Of a DNA stretch of 64,000 bases, positions 1 to 8,871 are shown in pieces. This DNA is from Paraburkholderia sp. D15 (lineage in GTDB: Bacteria; Pseudomonadota; Gammaproteobacteria; Burkholderiales; Burkholderiaceae). Position 1 is the first letter of the stretch. Each line of letters opens with the position of its first letter. The translations under genes were made by a program, and so were the position numbers. The stretch lies in assembly GCF_029910215.1 (NCBI RefSeq), contig NZ_CP110395.1, positions 4,402,001-4,466,000 of the forward strand. Direction: 5' to 3'. The notes beneath the pieces were generated by a model. The model was given only the letters and a program-made list of their open reading frames with translations. It was not told the DNA's origin and ran no database searches.

Positions 1-1518
1 ATGATCGATCGGCTTGCCGAGCAGGGCCGTCGCCTCGTCGGCCGGTAGCGTCTTGGGATTCACCCATGTCGTGCGCAACCGCTCTGTTTCACGTGAAACA
101 GCGTCGCGCTTGCGGCTAAACGCATCCCAGCGGATGTCATCGACAACGCCTAGCTCGCGTCCAATCTCCGTCAGACGCATATCCGCATTGTCTTCGCGCA
201 AGCTCAGGCGATACTCCGCGCGGCTCGTGAACATGCGATACGGCTCCGACACGCCACGCGTCACCAGATCGTCGACCAGCACGCCAAGGTAAGCTTGATC
301 GCGGCGCGGACACCAGGCTTCCTTGCCCTGCACAAACAGACCCGCATTGATGCCCGCCAGCAGACCTTGTGCGGCAGCCTCTTCATAGCCGGTCGTGCCG
401 TTAATCTGACCCGCGAAGAACAGCCCGTTAATCACCTTCGTTTCCAGCGATGCCTTCAGGCCACGCGGGTCGAAATAGTCGTATTCGATCGCATAGCCGG
501 GTCGCAGAATGTGCGCGTGCTCCAAACCGCGCATCGAGCGAACCAGTTCGAGTTGCACGTCGAACGGCAGGCTTGTCGAGATCCCATTCGGGTAGAACTC
601 ATTGGTGGTCAGCCCTTCAGGCTCAAGGAATATCTGGTGCGATTCTTTCGACGCAAACCGGTGAATCTTGTCCTCGATCGACGGGCAGTAGCGCGGCCCC
701 ACCCCTTCGATCACACCGGTGTACATCGGCGAACGATCCAGACCACCGCGAATGATGTCGTGCGTCCGTTCATTCGTATGCGTCACCCAGCACGGAACCT
801 GCCGTGGATGCTGCTCGACACGCCCCAGGAACGAGAACACCGGCACCGGATCCAGATCGCCGGGTTGCTCTTCCAGCTGCGAGAAATCGATCGTGCGGCC
901 ATCGATCCGCGGCGGCGTCCCCGTTTTCAGACGCCCTTGCGGCAGCTTCAACTCCTTCAACCGCGCGGACAACGAGACGGCAGCCGGATCGCCGGCACGG
1001 CCGCCGGTGTAGTTATTCAGGCCCACGTGAATCTTGCCGTCGAGAAAAGTCCCCGCCGTCAGCACTACCGCACGGGAGCGGAAGCGAATGCCCACTTGAG
1101 TCACCGCACCGACGACACGGTCGCCTTCCACCATCAGATCGTCGACGGCCTGCTGGAACAGCCACAGATTCGGCTGATTCTCCAGCCGATGCCGGATCGC
1201 CTGCTTGTACAGCAGCCGGTCGGCCTGAGCGCGCGTCGCGCGAACCGCTGGCCCCTTCGACGAATTGAGGATACGGAACTGGATACCGCCCTCGTCCGTC
1301 GCGGCCGCCATGGCGCCGCCGAGCGCATCGACCTCCTTGACCAGATGGCCTTTGCCAATCCCGCCAATCGACGGATTGCAGCTCATCTGTCCGAGCGTTT
1401 CGATGTTGTGCGTCAGCAGGAGCGTTTTATTGCCCATGCGAGCCGAAGCCAAAGCGGCCTCGGTACCGGCATGGCCGCCGCCGACGACGATTACGTCAAA
1501 TTCTGTGGGAAAAAGCAT
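1..1518 (-). CDS. mnmG: tRNA uridine-5-carboxymethylaminomethyl modification enzyme MnmG (GidA), 3' end cut by window edge
   Basis: FAD-dependent partner of MnmE; together they install the carboxymethylaminomethyl group at C5 of the wobble uridine of certain tRNAs. The minus strand opens with [20 protein letters not shown], with the Rossmann GGGHAG at residues 13-18. The reading frame stays open for 506 codons to the window edge; the family is usually about 630-650 residues, so roughly the last fifth is missing. The start at 1518 is chosen because the conserved N-terminus follows directly. A parS palindrome lies inside the coding sequence (codons 473-478). In many bacteria mnmG lies beside rsmG and parAB, which would be to the left of this window. 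Identification is firm. Confidence 0.96.
   Translation of the reverse strand, partial: MLFPTEFDVIVVGGGHAGTEAALASARMGNKTLLLTHNIETLGQMSCNPSIGGIGKGHLVKEVDALGGAMAAATDEGGIQFRILNSSKGPAVRATRAQADRLLYKQAIRHRLENQPNLWLFQQAVDDLMVEGDRVVGAVTQVGIRFRSRAVVLTAGTFLDGKIHVGLNNYTGGRAGDPAAVSLSARLKELKLPQGRLKTGTPPRIDGRTIDFSQLEEQPGDLDPVPVFSFLGRVEQHPRQVPCWVTHTNERTHDIIRGGLDRSPMYTGVIEGVGPRYCPSIEDKIHRFASKESHQIFLEPEGLTTNEFYPNGISTSLPFDVQLELVRSMRGLEHAHILRPGYAIEYDYFDPRGLKASLETKVINGLFFAGQINGTTGYEEAAAQGLLAGINAGLFVQGKEAWCPRRDQAYLGVLVDDLVTRGVSEPYRMFTSRAEYRLSLREDNADMRLTEIGRELGVVDDIRWDAFSRKRDAVSRETERLRTTWVNPKTLPADEATALLGKPIDH
85..100. other. parS: parS centromere site inside mnmG
   Basis: TGTTTCACGTGAAACA is a perfect 16-bp palindrome identical to the widespread chromosomal ParB-binding consensus. 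The symmetry extends one more base on each side (84-101). It is encoded within mnmG, where the minus-strand codons read AVSRET. ParB loading here would act in origin segregation. Confidence 0.88.
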
Positions 1519-1624
1519 CGCGGATCTCACGCCAGATCATCGCGTGAGCCTTCAAAGGAAAATGTATGGGCGAATTATAACGGGTTCGGTTTCGGCCCGA
1601 ATTTCGTCCGTTTGGCGTAGGACG

Positions 1625-1660
1625 AAAAAAGCGGCGTGTTTCACGTGAAACACGCCGCTT
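1625..1660 (-). terminator. Intrinsic terminator of the liv operon, formed by the parS palindrome
   Basis: Read on the minus strand, downstream of the livF stop, the 1629-1660 palindrome is a GC-armed hairpin followed directly by six T residues (1630-1625) and CGTC. That is the form of a rho-independent terminator. The same bases therefore appear to serve as terminator and as ParB site. A perfect palindrome has almost no loop, so the real hairpin would open a few central pairs. Confidence 0.7.
1629..1660. other. parS: parS centromere site inside a 32-bp perfect palindrome
   Basis: The 16-bp core TGTTTCACGTGAAACA lies at 1637-1652. It is extended on both sides by complementary arms (AAGCGGCG and CGCCGCTT), giving 32 bp of perfect symmetry. 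The site lies between mnmG and livF. It is the second exact parS copy in 1.6 kb, supporting a primary-chromosome origin region. Confidence 0.9.
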
Positions 1661-1715
1661 CGAATTGTTTGTGAACCGCGAAGGCCGAAGTCCCCGCCCC
1701 ATGCTCACGCCATCG

Positions 1716-2483
1716 TCACGCTGCCTTCTTCGCGAGCCCCAGATACGTTTCGATCACGCGCGGGTTCTGCGCCAGATCCGCCGCCGGCCCTTCTAACGCC
1801 AACTCACCCGTTTCAAGCACGTAGCCATAATCGGAAATCTGCAGCGCGGCGCGCGCATTCTGCTCGATCAGCAAGGTTGCAACACCCGTCTGCCGAAGCG
1901 CGCTGATGATGTGAAAAATCTCCTTCACGATCAACGGTGCAAGCCCAAGGCTCGGCTCGTCGAGCATAAGCAGGTCGGGCTTGCCCATCAACGCTCGGCC
2001 AACCGCCAACATTTGCCGCTCGCCACCGGACAACGTGCCGGCCGCCTGCTGACGACGCTCCTTCAAGCGCGGAAACAACGTGAAAACGGGCTCCAGCTGA
2101 TCCAGGAAATTGCGCTCCCCTGCCCGCTTGCGACGGTACGCGCCGAGCACCAGGTTGTCCTCCACCGACATCGACGCGAACAACTCGCGCTTCTCCGGCA
2201 CCAGACACATGCCACGCGCGACCCGCTTCTCGACCGGCACCGCGCCGACCTCTTCGCCCTGATACACCACCTCGCCCTTCGCGTGACCGGTGGTCGGGAG
2301 CGCGCCCATGATCGCGTTCAGCAGGGTAGATTTGCCGGCGCCGTTCGGCCCGATCACCGAAACGATCTGGCCAGGCCGCACCTTGATTGCAGCACCGTGC
2401 AGCGCCTCGACCTTGCCATAGCGAACCGACAACCCCTTCACGTCGAGGATGGGCGCCGCTGCATTCATCGTGTTCTCCATCAT
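1716..2483 (-). CDS. livF: LIV-type ABC transporter ATP-binding protein LivF
   Basis: ATPase subunit of a branched-chain-amino-acid-type importer (HAAT family), acting on the cytoplasmic face. The 255-residue protein has Walker A GPNGAGKST near residue 47, signature LSGGERQ, Walker B LLMLDEPSLGL and the LivF-type switch LLIEQN. Its ATG overlaps the stop of the upstream livM-livG fusion by 4 bases (ATGA), so translation is probably coupled. It is the last gene of the operon and is followed by the parS-containing terminator. The true substrate cannot be read from the sequence; related systems carry amino acids, amides, urea or aromatic acids. Confidence 0.93.
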   Translation of the reverse strand: MMENTMNAAAPILDVKGLSVRYGKVEALHGAAIKVRPGQIVSVIGPNGAGKSTLLNAIMGALPTTGHAKGEVVYQGEEVGAVPVEKRVARGMCLVPEKRELFASMSVEDNLVLGAYRRKRAGERNFLDQLEPVFTLFPRLKERRQQAAGTLSGGERQMLAVGRALMGKPDLLMLDEPSLGLAPLIVKEIFHIISALRQTGVATLLIEQNARAALQISDYGYVLETGELALEGPAADLAQNPRVIETYLGLAKKAA

Positions 2484-4264
2484 TCCACCCCGCCGAGATA
2501 GGCTTCGAGCACCGCCGGATCCTGCTGGACCTCCTGCGGCAGACCTTCCGCGATCCGCGTGCCGAACTCCATCACCACCAGCCGATCAGTGAGATTCATC
2601 ACAAAATCCATATCGTGCTCGACCAGCAGCACGCTCATTCCTTCCGCTTTCAAGCGGCGCAGCAAGTCCGCCAGTTGCAGCTTTTCCTGATAGCGCAGAC
2701 CAGCAGCCGGTTCGTCCAGCAACAACAAGGTCGGATCGCAGCACAACGCCCGCGCGATTTCGAGAATCCGCTGCTGGCCCAACGCGAGGCTTCCAGCCTC
2801 GTCATACATGTGCTGCTCCAACCCGACGCGACGAATCTGCCGCGCGGCTTCCGCCATCAGGCGTGCTTCCTCGGCGCTGTTCAGGCGCGCAATGCTGCGC
2901 CACACGCCGGCGTGACCACGCAAGTGCGCGCCGATCGCGACGTTCTCCAGCACCGTCATCCCCGGCAGCAGCTTGACGTGCTGGAACGTACGGCCGATCC
3001 CGCGTTTGACGATTTCACGTGAACTCAGCGAATCGATACGCTCGCCGCAGAACGTGATCTCGCCGCTGGTCGCCTGCAACACGCCGGTCACGAGGTTGAA
3101 CGTCGTCGACTTGCCGGCGCCGTTCGGGCCGATCAGTCCGATGATCTGCCCCGCCTTCACCTCGAAGCTCACGTCGTTCACCGCGACGAGGCCGCCGAAC
3201 TGCTTGCGCGCCTTGTTCACCGTCAACAGATTTTCACCCGCCGTCGGCTTGCTGCGCTGCGGCAACGGTTCGGCGTGATCCGCCAGATGCGCCCGAGGGC
3301 CACGCGGGAAAAATCGCGCGACGAACGGCCACACGCCCTGTCGAGCGTATTGCAGCAACAGCACCATCAAGATGCCGAACACGATCACCTCGAAGTTGCC
3401 GTTCTCGCCGAGCAACTTCGGAAGCAGCGTCTGCAGATAGTCCTGCAGCACCGTCAGGATCGCCGCGCCGAGCACCGCGCCCCACACGTGGGACACGCCC
3501 CCCACCACCGCCATGAACAGAAACTCGATGCCGTGGTTCAGCCCGAACGGCGTCGGATTCACCGCGCGCTGCAGGTGCGCGTACAGAAAGCCCGAAATCG
3601 ACGCCAGCACCGCCGCATAGACGAAGATCACCACGCGCATCCAGCCGGTATTCACGCCCATTGCTTCGGCCACCATGCCGCCGCCGCGCAGTGCGCGGAT
3701 TGCCCGGCCCGGCCGGCTATTAAGCAGGTTTTGAACAGAAATCACCGCACCCAGCACGACTAGCCAGATCAGGTAATAGATGTGGCGGCCGGATTCGAGA
3801 TTGATGCCGAAAACATTCAGCACCGGAATCCCGTTGATGCCGTCGTACTTGCCCAGGATATCGAGATTGCCGAACAGGTAGAACAGCGCGAGCCCCCACG
3901 CGATCGTGCCGAGCGGCAAAAAGTGGCCGGATAGACGCATCGTCACGAGGCCGAGCATCAGCGCGATCAGCGCCGTCACGATCACGCCGGCGATCAGCGC
4001 AAGCCACGGCGACACGCCATATGCGGTCGTCAGATAGGCGGTCGCATAGGCGCCGATCCCGACGAACGCCGCCTGCCCGAAACTCGTCATCCCGCCGATG
4101 CCGGTCAGCAGCACGAGCCCGATTGCCACGATCGAATAGAGGCCGATGTAGTTGAGCAGCGTCACCCAGTATTCGGGCACGTGAATCGGCTGCGGCAGCA
4201 CCGGCAGCGCGAACAGCACCACGAGGAACAACCAGAAGAACTTGTTTTGCATGATCCGTTTCAT
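2480..4264 (-). CDS. livM: Fused LIV-type ABC permease and ATPase (LivM-LivG)
   Basis: A single 594-residue chain joins two subunits that are usually separate. Residues 1 to about 310 are a multi-pass LivM permease (motif GMTSFGQAAFVGIGAYATAY, then repeated hydrophobic segments). After a polar linker near 315-345, residues from about 345 to the end are a LivG ATPase with Walker A GPNGAGKST, signature LALGQQ, Walker B LLLLDEPAAGL and switch VEHDMDF. The livH stop lies 4 bases upstream of its start and livF overlaps its end by 4 bases. No frameshift or internal stop is seen, and such fusions occur in Burkholderia, so it is a real fusion rather than a misread. Confidence 0.93.
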   Translation of the reverse strand: MKRIMQNKFFWLFLVVLFALPVLPQPIHVPEYWVTLLNYIGLYSIVAIGLVLLTGIGGMTSFGQAAFVGIGAYATAYLTTAYGVSPWLALIAGVIVTALIALMLGLVTMRLSGHFLPLGTIAWGLALFYLFGNLDILGKYDGINGIPVLNVFGINLESGRHIYYLIWLVVLGAVISVQNLLNSRPGRAIRALRGGGMVAEAMGVNTGWMRVVIFVYAAVLASISGFLYAHLQRAVNPTPFGLNHGIEFLFMAVVGGVSHVWGAVLGAAILTVLQDYLQTLLPKLLGENGNFEVIVFGILMVLLLQYARQGVWPFVARFFPRGPRAHLADHAEPLPQRSKPTAGENLLTVNKARKQFGGLVAVNDVSFEVKAGQIIGLIGPNGAGKSTTFNLVTGVLQATSGEITFCGERIDSLSSREIVKRGIGRTFQHVKLLPGMTVLENVAIGAHLRGHAGVWRSIARLNSAEEARLMAEAARQIRRVGLEQHMYDEAGSLALGQQRILEIARALCCDPTLLLLDEPAAGLRYQEKLQLADLLRRLKAEGMSVLLVEHDMDFVMNLTDRLVVMEFGTRIAEGLPQEVQQDPAVLEAYLGGVE

Positions 4265-4268
4265 CGCG

Positions 4269-5324
4269 TCACTCCTCGTCCTCTTCGCTGTGCGGGCTGG
4301 CCAGACTTCGCCAGAGCAGCACCGGGATGATCAGCGTGAACACGATCACTTCCTTGTAAGCGCTCGCCCAGAACGACGAATACGACTCCAGCAGGCCGAC
4401 CAGGATCGCGCCGGCAGCCGCCAGCGGATAACTGACCAGACCGCCGATAATCGCCCCCACGAAGCCCTTCAATCCGATCAGGAAGCCCGAGTCGTAATAG
4501 ATGGTGGTCAGCGGCGCGACGAGGATGCCGCACAGCGCGCCAAGGCCGGCGGCCAGCGTGAACGCAAGCCGGCCGGCCTGTGTGGTGCCTATACCGACGA
4601 GGCGCGCGCCGAGCCGGTTCACCGACGTCGCGCGCAACGCCTTGCCCGAGATCGAGCGGTCGAAGTACAGGTACAGCGCGCCGATCAGCACCGCTGCCGT
4701 GCCGATCACCCACAGGCTCTGCCCGGAGATCGACAGACTGCCGAGATTGAACGTGGCGTCGGAGAACGCGGTGGTGCGTGAGCCTTCCGCGCCGAACATC
4801 ACGAGGCCGAGCCCGACCATCGCGAAGTGCACCGCCACCGCCACGATCAGCAACAGCAGCGTGGTCGCTTCGGCGATCGGTTCATACGCGAGCCGATAGA
4901 CGAACGGCCCCATCGGAATCACGATCAGCAGCGTCAGCGCGATCTGCACGATCATCGGTAACGGCTGCAGGAACACGCCGCGCGTGAGCGCGTACACCGC
5001 AACGGGGAACAGCAGGTATTTGCCGACCAGCACGGCAAGCGTGCGAGCCGCATGCCGGCGCCGTTCCGCGTGTCGCACGAGCCCCCCTACCTCGACGACG
5101 AAACAGGCCGCGCCCATTGCCATCAAGAGCCAGCAGGTGGCCGGAAATTTTTGAGTCTGCAGCGCGGCGAGCGTCAGCGCGCCGTACGACACGAACTCCC
5201 CCTGCGGGATGAAGATCACCCGCGTGACGGAAAACACCAGCACCAGCGCAAGCGCGAGCAACGCGTAGATCGCGCCGGTGGTGATGCCGTCCTGCGCGAG
5301 GATCGCCGCAATTGATAGATCCAT
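4269..5324 (-). CDS. livH: LIV-type ABC transporter permease LivH
   Basis: Inner-membrane permease, 351 residues, almost wholly hydrophobic segments. The N-terminus GITTGAIYALLALALVLVFS and the later ALRATSVNRLGARLVGI match LivH. It is about 50 residues longer than typical LivH: residues about 65-115 form an extra loop and membrane segment rich in Arg and His (HAERRRHAARTLA). The C-terminus is acidic (SEEDEE). It follows its binding-protein gene after 220 bases containing a hairpin and precedes the livM-livG fusion by 4 bases. The start is the first ATG of the open frame. Confidence 0.9.
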   Translation of the reverse strand: MDLSIAAILAQDGITTGAIYALLALALVLVFSVTRVIFIPQGEFVSYGALTLAALQTQKFPATCWLLMAMGAACFVVEVGGLVRHAERRRHAARTLAVLVGKYLLFPVAVYALTRGVFLQPLPMIVQIALTLLIVIPMGPFVYRLAYEPIAEATTLLLLIVAVAVHFAMVGLGLVMFGAEGSRTTAFSDATFNLGSLSISGQSLWVIGTAAVLIGALYLYFDRSISGKALRATSVNRLGARLVGIGTTQAGRLAFTLAAGLGALCGILVAPLTTIYYDSGFLIGLKGFVGAIIGGLVSYPLAAAGAILVGLLESYSSFWASAYKEVIVFTLIIPVLLWRSLASPHSEEDEE

Positions 5325-5433
5325 ACTTCCTCGTCCTGAAGCGTCGAAATCGAAACCGGGAAAGACCGGAAAAGGTCGTGGCGCGCTATGCGGCTAACCG
5401 ACCGCGGCCACCGACCTGCAAGCCTGAAAAGAC

Positions 5434-5464
5434 GACCGCCGCGCCGGGGTCCGGTGCGGCGGTC
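5434..5464 (-). terminator. Intra-operon hairpin between binding protein and permease genes
   Basis: Perfect 9-bp arms (5434-5442 and 5456-5464) lie in the 220-base gap between the binding-protein stop and livH. On the minus strand the hairpin is followed by GTCTTTTC, a poor T-run. It may be a partial terminator or a 3' mRNA stabiliser that keeps the binding protein in excess over the membrane subunits. Confidence 0.45.
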
Positions 5465-5544
5465 GGTGCCATTGTCATCGACCAGAATGGCAATGCGGCG
5501 TCATGTGCCGCACGTTGCGCGAGAGGCGCGTACCGCTTTTGTGA

Positions 5545-6705
5545 TTAGTCGTTCTGCAGCTTCCACTTGCCGTCGACGATCTGCACGATCACGCGTGCGC
5601 GCTTGTCGAGGCCGTTGTGGTCGGTCGTCGTGGTGTTCATGATGCCGTGCGACACCGGCAGCTCCTTGATGTTTTCCAGCGCGCCGCGCAATGCCACGCG
5701 GAACGCTTCGGTGCCCGGCTGAGCGGTCTTCAACGCGACCGGAATCGCCGCCTGCAACATCTGGCCGGCATCCCACGCGTGACCGCCGAAGGTCGCCACC
5801 GAGCCCGCGCCGTACGCCTTCTCATACGCGTTCTTGTACGCTTCCGACGACTTCTTCACCGGGTTCGATTCCGGCAGCTGATCCGCCACGAGGATCGGAC
5901 CGGCCGGCAGGAATTCGCCTTCGCAATCCTTGCCGCATACGCGCAGGAAGTCGTTGTTCGCAACGCCGTGCGTCTGGTAGACCTTGCCCTTGTAGCCGCG
6001 CTCCTTCAACGTCTTGGCCGGCAGCGCCGACGGCGTGCCCGCGCCGGCGATCAGCACGGCATCCGGATTCGCGCCCATCGTCTTCAGGACCTGGCCGGTC
6101 ACGGACGCGTCGGTGCGGTTAAAGCGTTCGTTGGAGACGATCTTCAGATGGTGCGCGGCGGCCGCCGCCGTGAACACGTTGTTCCAGCCGTCGCCGTACG
6201 CATCCGCGAAGCCGATGAAGCCGACCGTCTTCACGCCGTGGCGCTCCATGTAGTCGGCGATCGCGTCGGCCATCAGGCTGTCGTTTTGCGGCGGTTTGAA
6301 GGCCCATGCGCGCTTCGCGTCCATCGGCGAAATGATCGCCGCCGATGCCGCCAGCGAGATCACCGGCGTCTTGCCTTCCGCGGCGGGGTCGAGCATGGCG
6401 AGCGAATTCGGCGTGACGGTCGAGCCGATGATCGCGTCGACGTGGTCTTCGTCGATCAGCTTGCGCGTGTTCTGCACGGCCTTGCCGGTATCGGACGCGT
6501 CGTCGAGGATGATGTACTGCACCGTCTTGCCGCCGATCTCCTTCGGCAACAGCGCGATCGTGTTCTTCTCAGGAATCCCGAGCGATGCCGCCGGCCCCGT
6601 GGTGGACAGCGTCACGCCGATCTTTACCTGCGCGAACGCCGCGCCCGCGCCGCACATCAGCGCCATTGCGATGCCGGTGCGTACCCATTGCTTGGTCTTT
6701 TTCAT
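5545..6705 (-). CDS. LIV-type ABC transporter periplasmic substrate-binding protein
   Basis: Periplasmic binding protein of the livH-livMG-livF importer, 386 residues. A Sec signal peptide MKKTKQWVRTGIAMALMCG ends at AFA and is followed by QVKIGVTLSTTGPAASLG, the usual start of a type I periplasmic fold. The open frame runs 30 codons further upstream, but the ATG at 6705 starts the signal peptide and has GGAGA just before it. The pair DFLRVCGKDCEG may form a disulfide. It resembles the next gene (7140-8306) along its whole length, so the two look like a tandem duplication. The ligand is unknown. Confidence 0.92.
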   Translation of the reverse strand: MKKTKQWVRTGIAMALMCGAGAAFAQVKIGVTLSTTGPAASLGIPEKNTIALLPKEIGGKTVQYIILDDASDTGKAVQNTRKLIDEDHVDAIIGSTVTPNSLAMLDPAAEGKTPVISLAASAAIISPMDAKRAWAFKPPQNDSLMADAIADYMERHGVKTVGFIGFADAYGDGWNNVFTAAAAAHHLKIVSNERFNRTDASVTGQVLKTMGANPDAVLIAGAGTPSALPAKTLKERGYKGKVYQTHGVANNDFLRVCGKDCEGEFLPAGPILVADQLPESNPVKKSSEAYKNAYEKAYGAGSVATFGGHAWDAGQMLQAAIPVALKTAQPGTEAFRVALRGALENIKELPVSHGIMNTTTTDHNGLDKRARVIVQIVDGKWKLQND

Positions 6706-7076
6706 TGCCAGTCTCCAAACGCCTTGAAGTGCGTATCTGTAATCCGGCTCATGGGCCGGGTGTCTGAATCTAGTTATAGGGTTCGGGCATGCCAAGCATG
6801 GTTTTCCCTGCTCGGCGCGGCTGCCCTCACCGGATGCGATGCGACTCCCCTTCTGCGTGCCACGACTGCGAACTGCTGCGATTCCGGTAGCGTGTCAGCG
6901 GTGCCTGTTACGGCGGACGTGCGCGTCAAACCTGCCACGACCCGTCACCGATAAAACACTAATATGTTAGTAGTAGTATTGCGTTCTGCATCATCGACGG
7001 TCAAGAGACAGCAGGTCAGATTCGGGTTTGTCCTGAAGCCTCGACGCCACACTTGCGCCCACGTGAAACGGGCAAT
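6706..7076. other. Intergenic region upstream of the first binding protein
   Basis: Between the two paralogous binding-protein genes. It should hold the promoter of the 5545-6705 operon, but I could not find a convincing -35/-10 pair. A short AT-rich stretch with TAG repeats lies near 6960-6975 without accompanying motifs. Confidence 0.4.
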
Positions 7077-7108
7077 AAAAAAGACGCGTCAACTGCACGC
7101 GTCTTTTT
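7077..7108 (-). terminator. Intrinsic terminator after second binding protein
   Basis: Stem with arms AAAAAAGACGCGT (7077-7089) and ACGCGTCTTTTT (7097-7108) around a 7-base loop. It lies 30 bases past the stop of the gene at 7140-8306 and is T-tailed on both strands, so it can work in both directions. Confidence 0.85.
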
Positions 7109-7139
7109 CAATGAGGTTTCCGTAGCGCTTCGCCTTCGC

Positions 7140-8306
7140 TCAGTCGCCGGACAACTTCCACTTGCCGCCGACGATCTCTACCATCACGCGCGCCCGCTGG
7201 TCGAGACCGGCATGGTCGTTCGCGCTCATGTTGAAGATCCCGTGCGACGCGGGCATGTCTTTGGTGCTTTCGAGCGCTGCGCGCAACGCTTCACGGAACG
7301 CCGGCGTGCCGGGCTGCCCTTTCTTCAGCGCGAGTGGGATGGCCCGTTGCAGCAGCAGGCCGGCGTCCCATGCATGACCGCCGAAGGTCGACACCGAGCC
7401 GGCGCCGTACGCGGTTTCATAGGCGCGCTTGTAGGCGACGGCGGTCTTCTTCACCGGATTCGAGTCGGGCAATTGATCGGCGACCAGCAACGGACCGGCG
7501 GGCAGATACGTGCCTTCGCAATCCTTGCCGCACACGCGCAGGAAGTCGTTATTGGCGACGCCATGCGTCTGATAGTACTTGCCCTTGTAGCCCCGTTCCC
7601 TGAGCGTTTTCTGCGGCAGCGCGGCCGGTGTGCCGGCGCCCGCGATCAGCACCGCATCCGGGTTCTGCGACATGATCTTCAGTACCTGCCCGGTGACCGA
7701 CGCATCGTTGCGCGCGAAGCGTTCGTTCGCGACGATCTTGATCTTCGCGAGATCGGCGGCCTTGCCGAATTCCTTGAACCAGCTCTCGCCGTACGCGTCC
7801 GCGAAACCGATGAACGCAACCGTTTTCACGCCATGGTTCGACATGTGCTGCGCGATCGCGGTGGCCATCAGAATGTCGTTCTGCGGCGTCTTGAAGACCC
7901 ACGCGCGCTTCGCATCCATCGGTTCGACGATGCTCGCGGCGGCGGCCATGGAGATCATCGGCGTGGTGCTTTCGGCGGCGACGTCGATCATGGCGAGCGA
8001 GTTCGGCACGACGGTCGAGCCGATCAGCGCATCGACGTGATCTTCACTGGTGAGCTTGCGGGCATTCTTGACGGCCTGCGTGGGATCGGTCGCATCGTCG
8101 AGCACGATGTAATCGATTTTCTGACCCGCGACCTCTTTAGGCAGCAGCGCAATCGTATTCTTTTCCGGAATACCGAGCGATGCGGCCGGCCCCGTTGCCG
8201 ATACCGTCACGCCGATTTTCACGTCCGCGAATGCCGTATTGCACCATGCCGCGGTGACTCCAGTGGCGACTAATGCCGCGCTTATCCAACGCAATGCCGA
8301 CTTCAT
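7140..8306 (-). CDS. Second LIV-type ABC transporter substrate-binding protein (paralogue)
   Basis: Periplasmic binding protein of 388 residues with signal peptide MKSALRWISAALVATGVTA ending near AFA, then DVKIGVTVSATGPAASLGIP. It shares long blocks with the neighbour at 5545-6705, including IPEKNTIALLPKE, DDATD, GFADAYG, KTLRERGYKGK and the Cys pair CGKDCEG. The ATG has AGAGGAGCG upstream, a good ribosome site. It has its own terminator, so it is probably expressed apart from the downstream operon. It likely feeds the same permease with a different ligand range; that is inference. Confidence 0.9.
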   Translation of the reverse strand: MKSALRWISAALVATGVTAAWCNTAFADVKIGVTVSATGPAASLGIPEKNTIALLPKEVAGQKIDYIVLDDATDPTQAVKNARKLTSEDHVDALIGSTVVPNSLAMIDVAAESTTPMISMAAAASIVEPMDAKRAWVFKTPQNDILMATAIAQHMSNHGVKTVAFIGFADAYGESWFKEFGKAADLAKIKIVANERFARNDASVTGQVLKIMSQNPDAVLIAGAGTPAALPQKTLRERGYKGKYYQTHGVANNDFLRVCGKDCEGTYLPAGPLLVADQLPDSNPVKKTAVAYKRAYETAYGAGSVSTFGGHAWDAGLLLQRAIPLALKKGQPGTPAFREALRAALESTKDMPASHGIFNMSANDHAGLDQRARVMVEIVGGKWKLSGD

Positions 8307-8340
8307 CCCGCTCCTCTGATTACCCCGTTAATTCATTCGA

Positions 8341-8362
8341 ATTTAAATCCGCGGATTTAAAT
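8341..8362. promoter_or_regulatory. 22-bp perfect palindrome upstream of the second binding-protein gene
   Basis: ATTTAAATCCG and its exact complement meet at 8351/8352, 35 bases upstream of the start at 8306. Its AT-rich arms and position suggest an operator or a promoter-overlapping regulator site. No regulator gene is adjacent, so the protein bound is unknown. Confidence 0.45.
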
Positions 8363-8525
8363 CCCGACCCAGCGGTCGGTTAATAGCGAGTGTAACGGAG
8401 CAAAGGCCCGTGCTGCAAGCGTTTTGCAGGCTTATCGGCAGGCGGAAAGCGTATGGACGGGCGAATAAAAAAGGGCCCGAAAATTAGCGGCCGATTCGAA
8501 TGGCGCTATAGTGAAATGACAAATA

Positions 8526-8561
8526 AAAAGCGCTGTTGGATATCAATCCAACAGCGCTTTT
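8526..8561 (-). terminator. Strong intrinsic terminator after the second LIV operon
   Basis: A 16-bp perfect stem (8526-8541 with 8546-8561) has a 4-base loop and T-rich tails on both strands. It lies 310 bases past the livM stop at 8872 and also separates that operon from the divergent upstream region of 7140-8306. Confidence 0.85.
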
Positions 8562-8871
8562 GTCTGGGCACTGAGTGCCTCATTGTCTCCTCGTTCTCCA
8601 CCTGCAAAATTCGTGGTGCATCAGAACTGCATGAAGATTAAACGAGCACATGGCGTACTACAACTAGCAATTACCCTAGTGGTGCACTGCCGCACAAAGT
8701 TGGGGCGGTCATGCTTGCTCATGGAACGGACAATTGCCCAGTGCTGAATGCGGTGGATTTTACCTCAGCGTCTCGGCGTCGAAGCCCGGCAAATTAGATC
8801 GGATGCCAAAGCAATTTTCGACGATGCCCGAACCGCCCGCAGCCACCCGCAGCCACCTGCAGCCACCCGCA
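8562..8871. other. Non-coding stretch with a short tandem repeat
   Basis: No supportable gene. At 8841-8870 three copies of the 10-mer AGCCACCCGC (the middle one with a single change) follow one another directly beside the livM stop codon. The rest shows no structure I can interpret. Confidence 0.5.

Noticed and set aside
295..1620. Long plus-strand open frames antisense to mnmG, the liv genes, hpdH, mmsA, gshA, ybdK and others
   Set aside because: High GC content keeps antisense frames open; their translations are Arg/Ala/His-rich with no domains, while the opposite strand encodes recognised proteins.
3010..3025. Possible third parS (GATTTCACGTGAACT) inside the livM-livG gene
   Set aside because: Only the central TTTCACGTGAA matches; five of sixteen consensus positions differ, including outer positions that ParB needs.
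6960..6976. TAG repeats resembling a DnaA-trio near the first binding-protein gene
   Set aside because: No DnaA box in the surrounding few hundred bases; probably just an AT-rich leader.
8453..8641. 62-codon plus-strand frame in the gap after the second binding protein
   Set aside because: It runs through the strong 8526-8561 terminator hairpin and shows no protein-like features.
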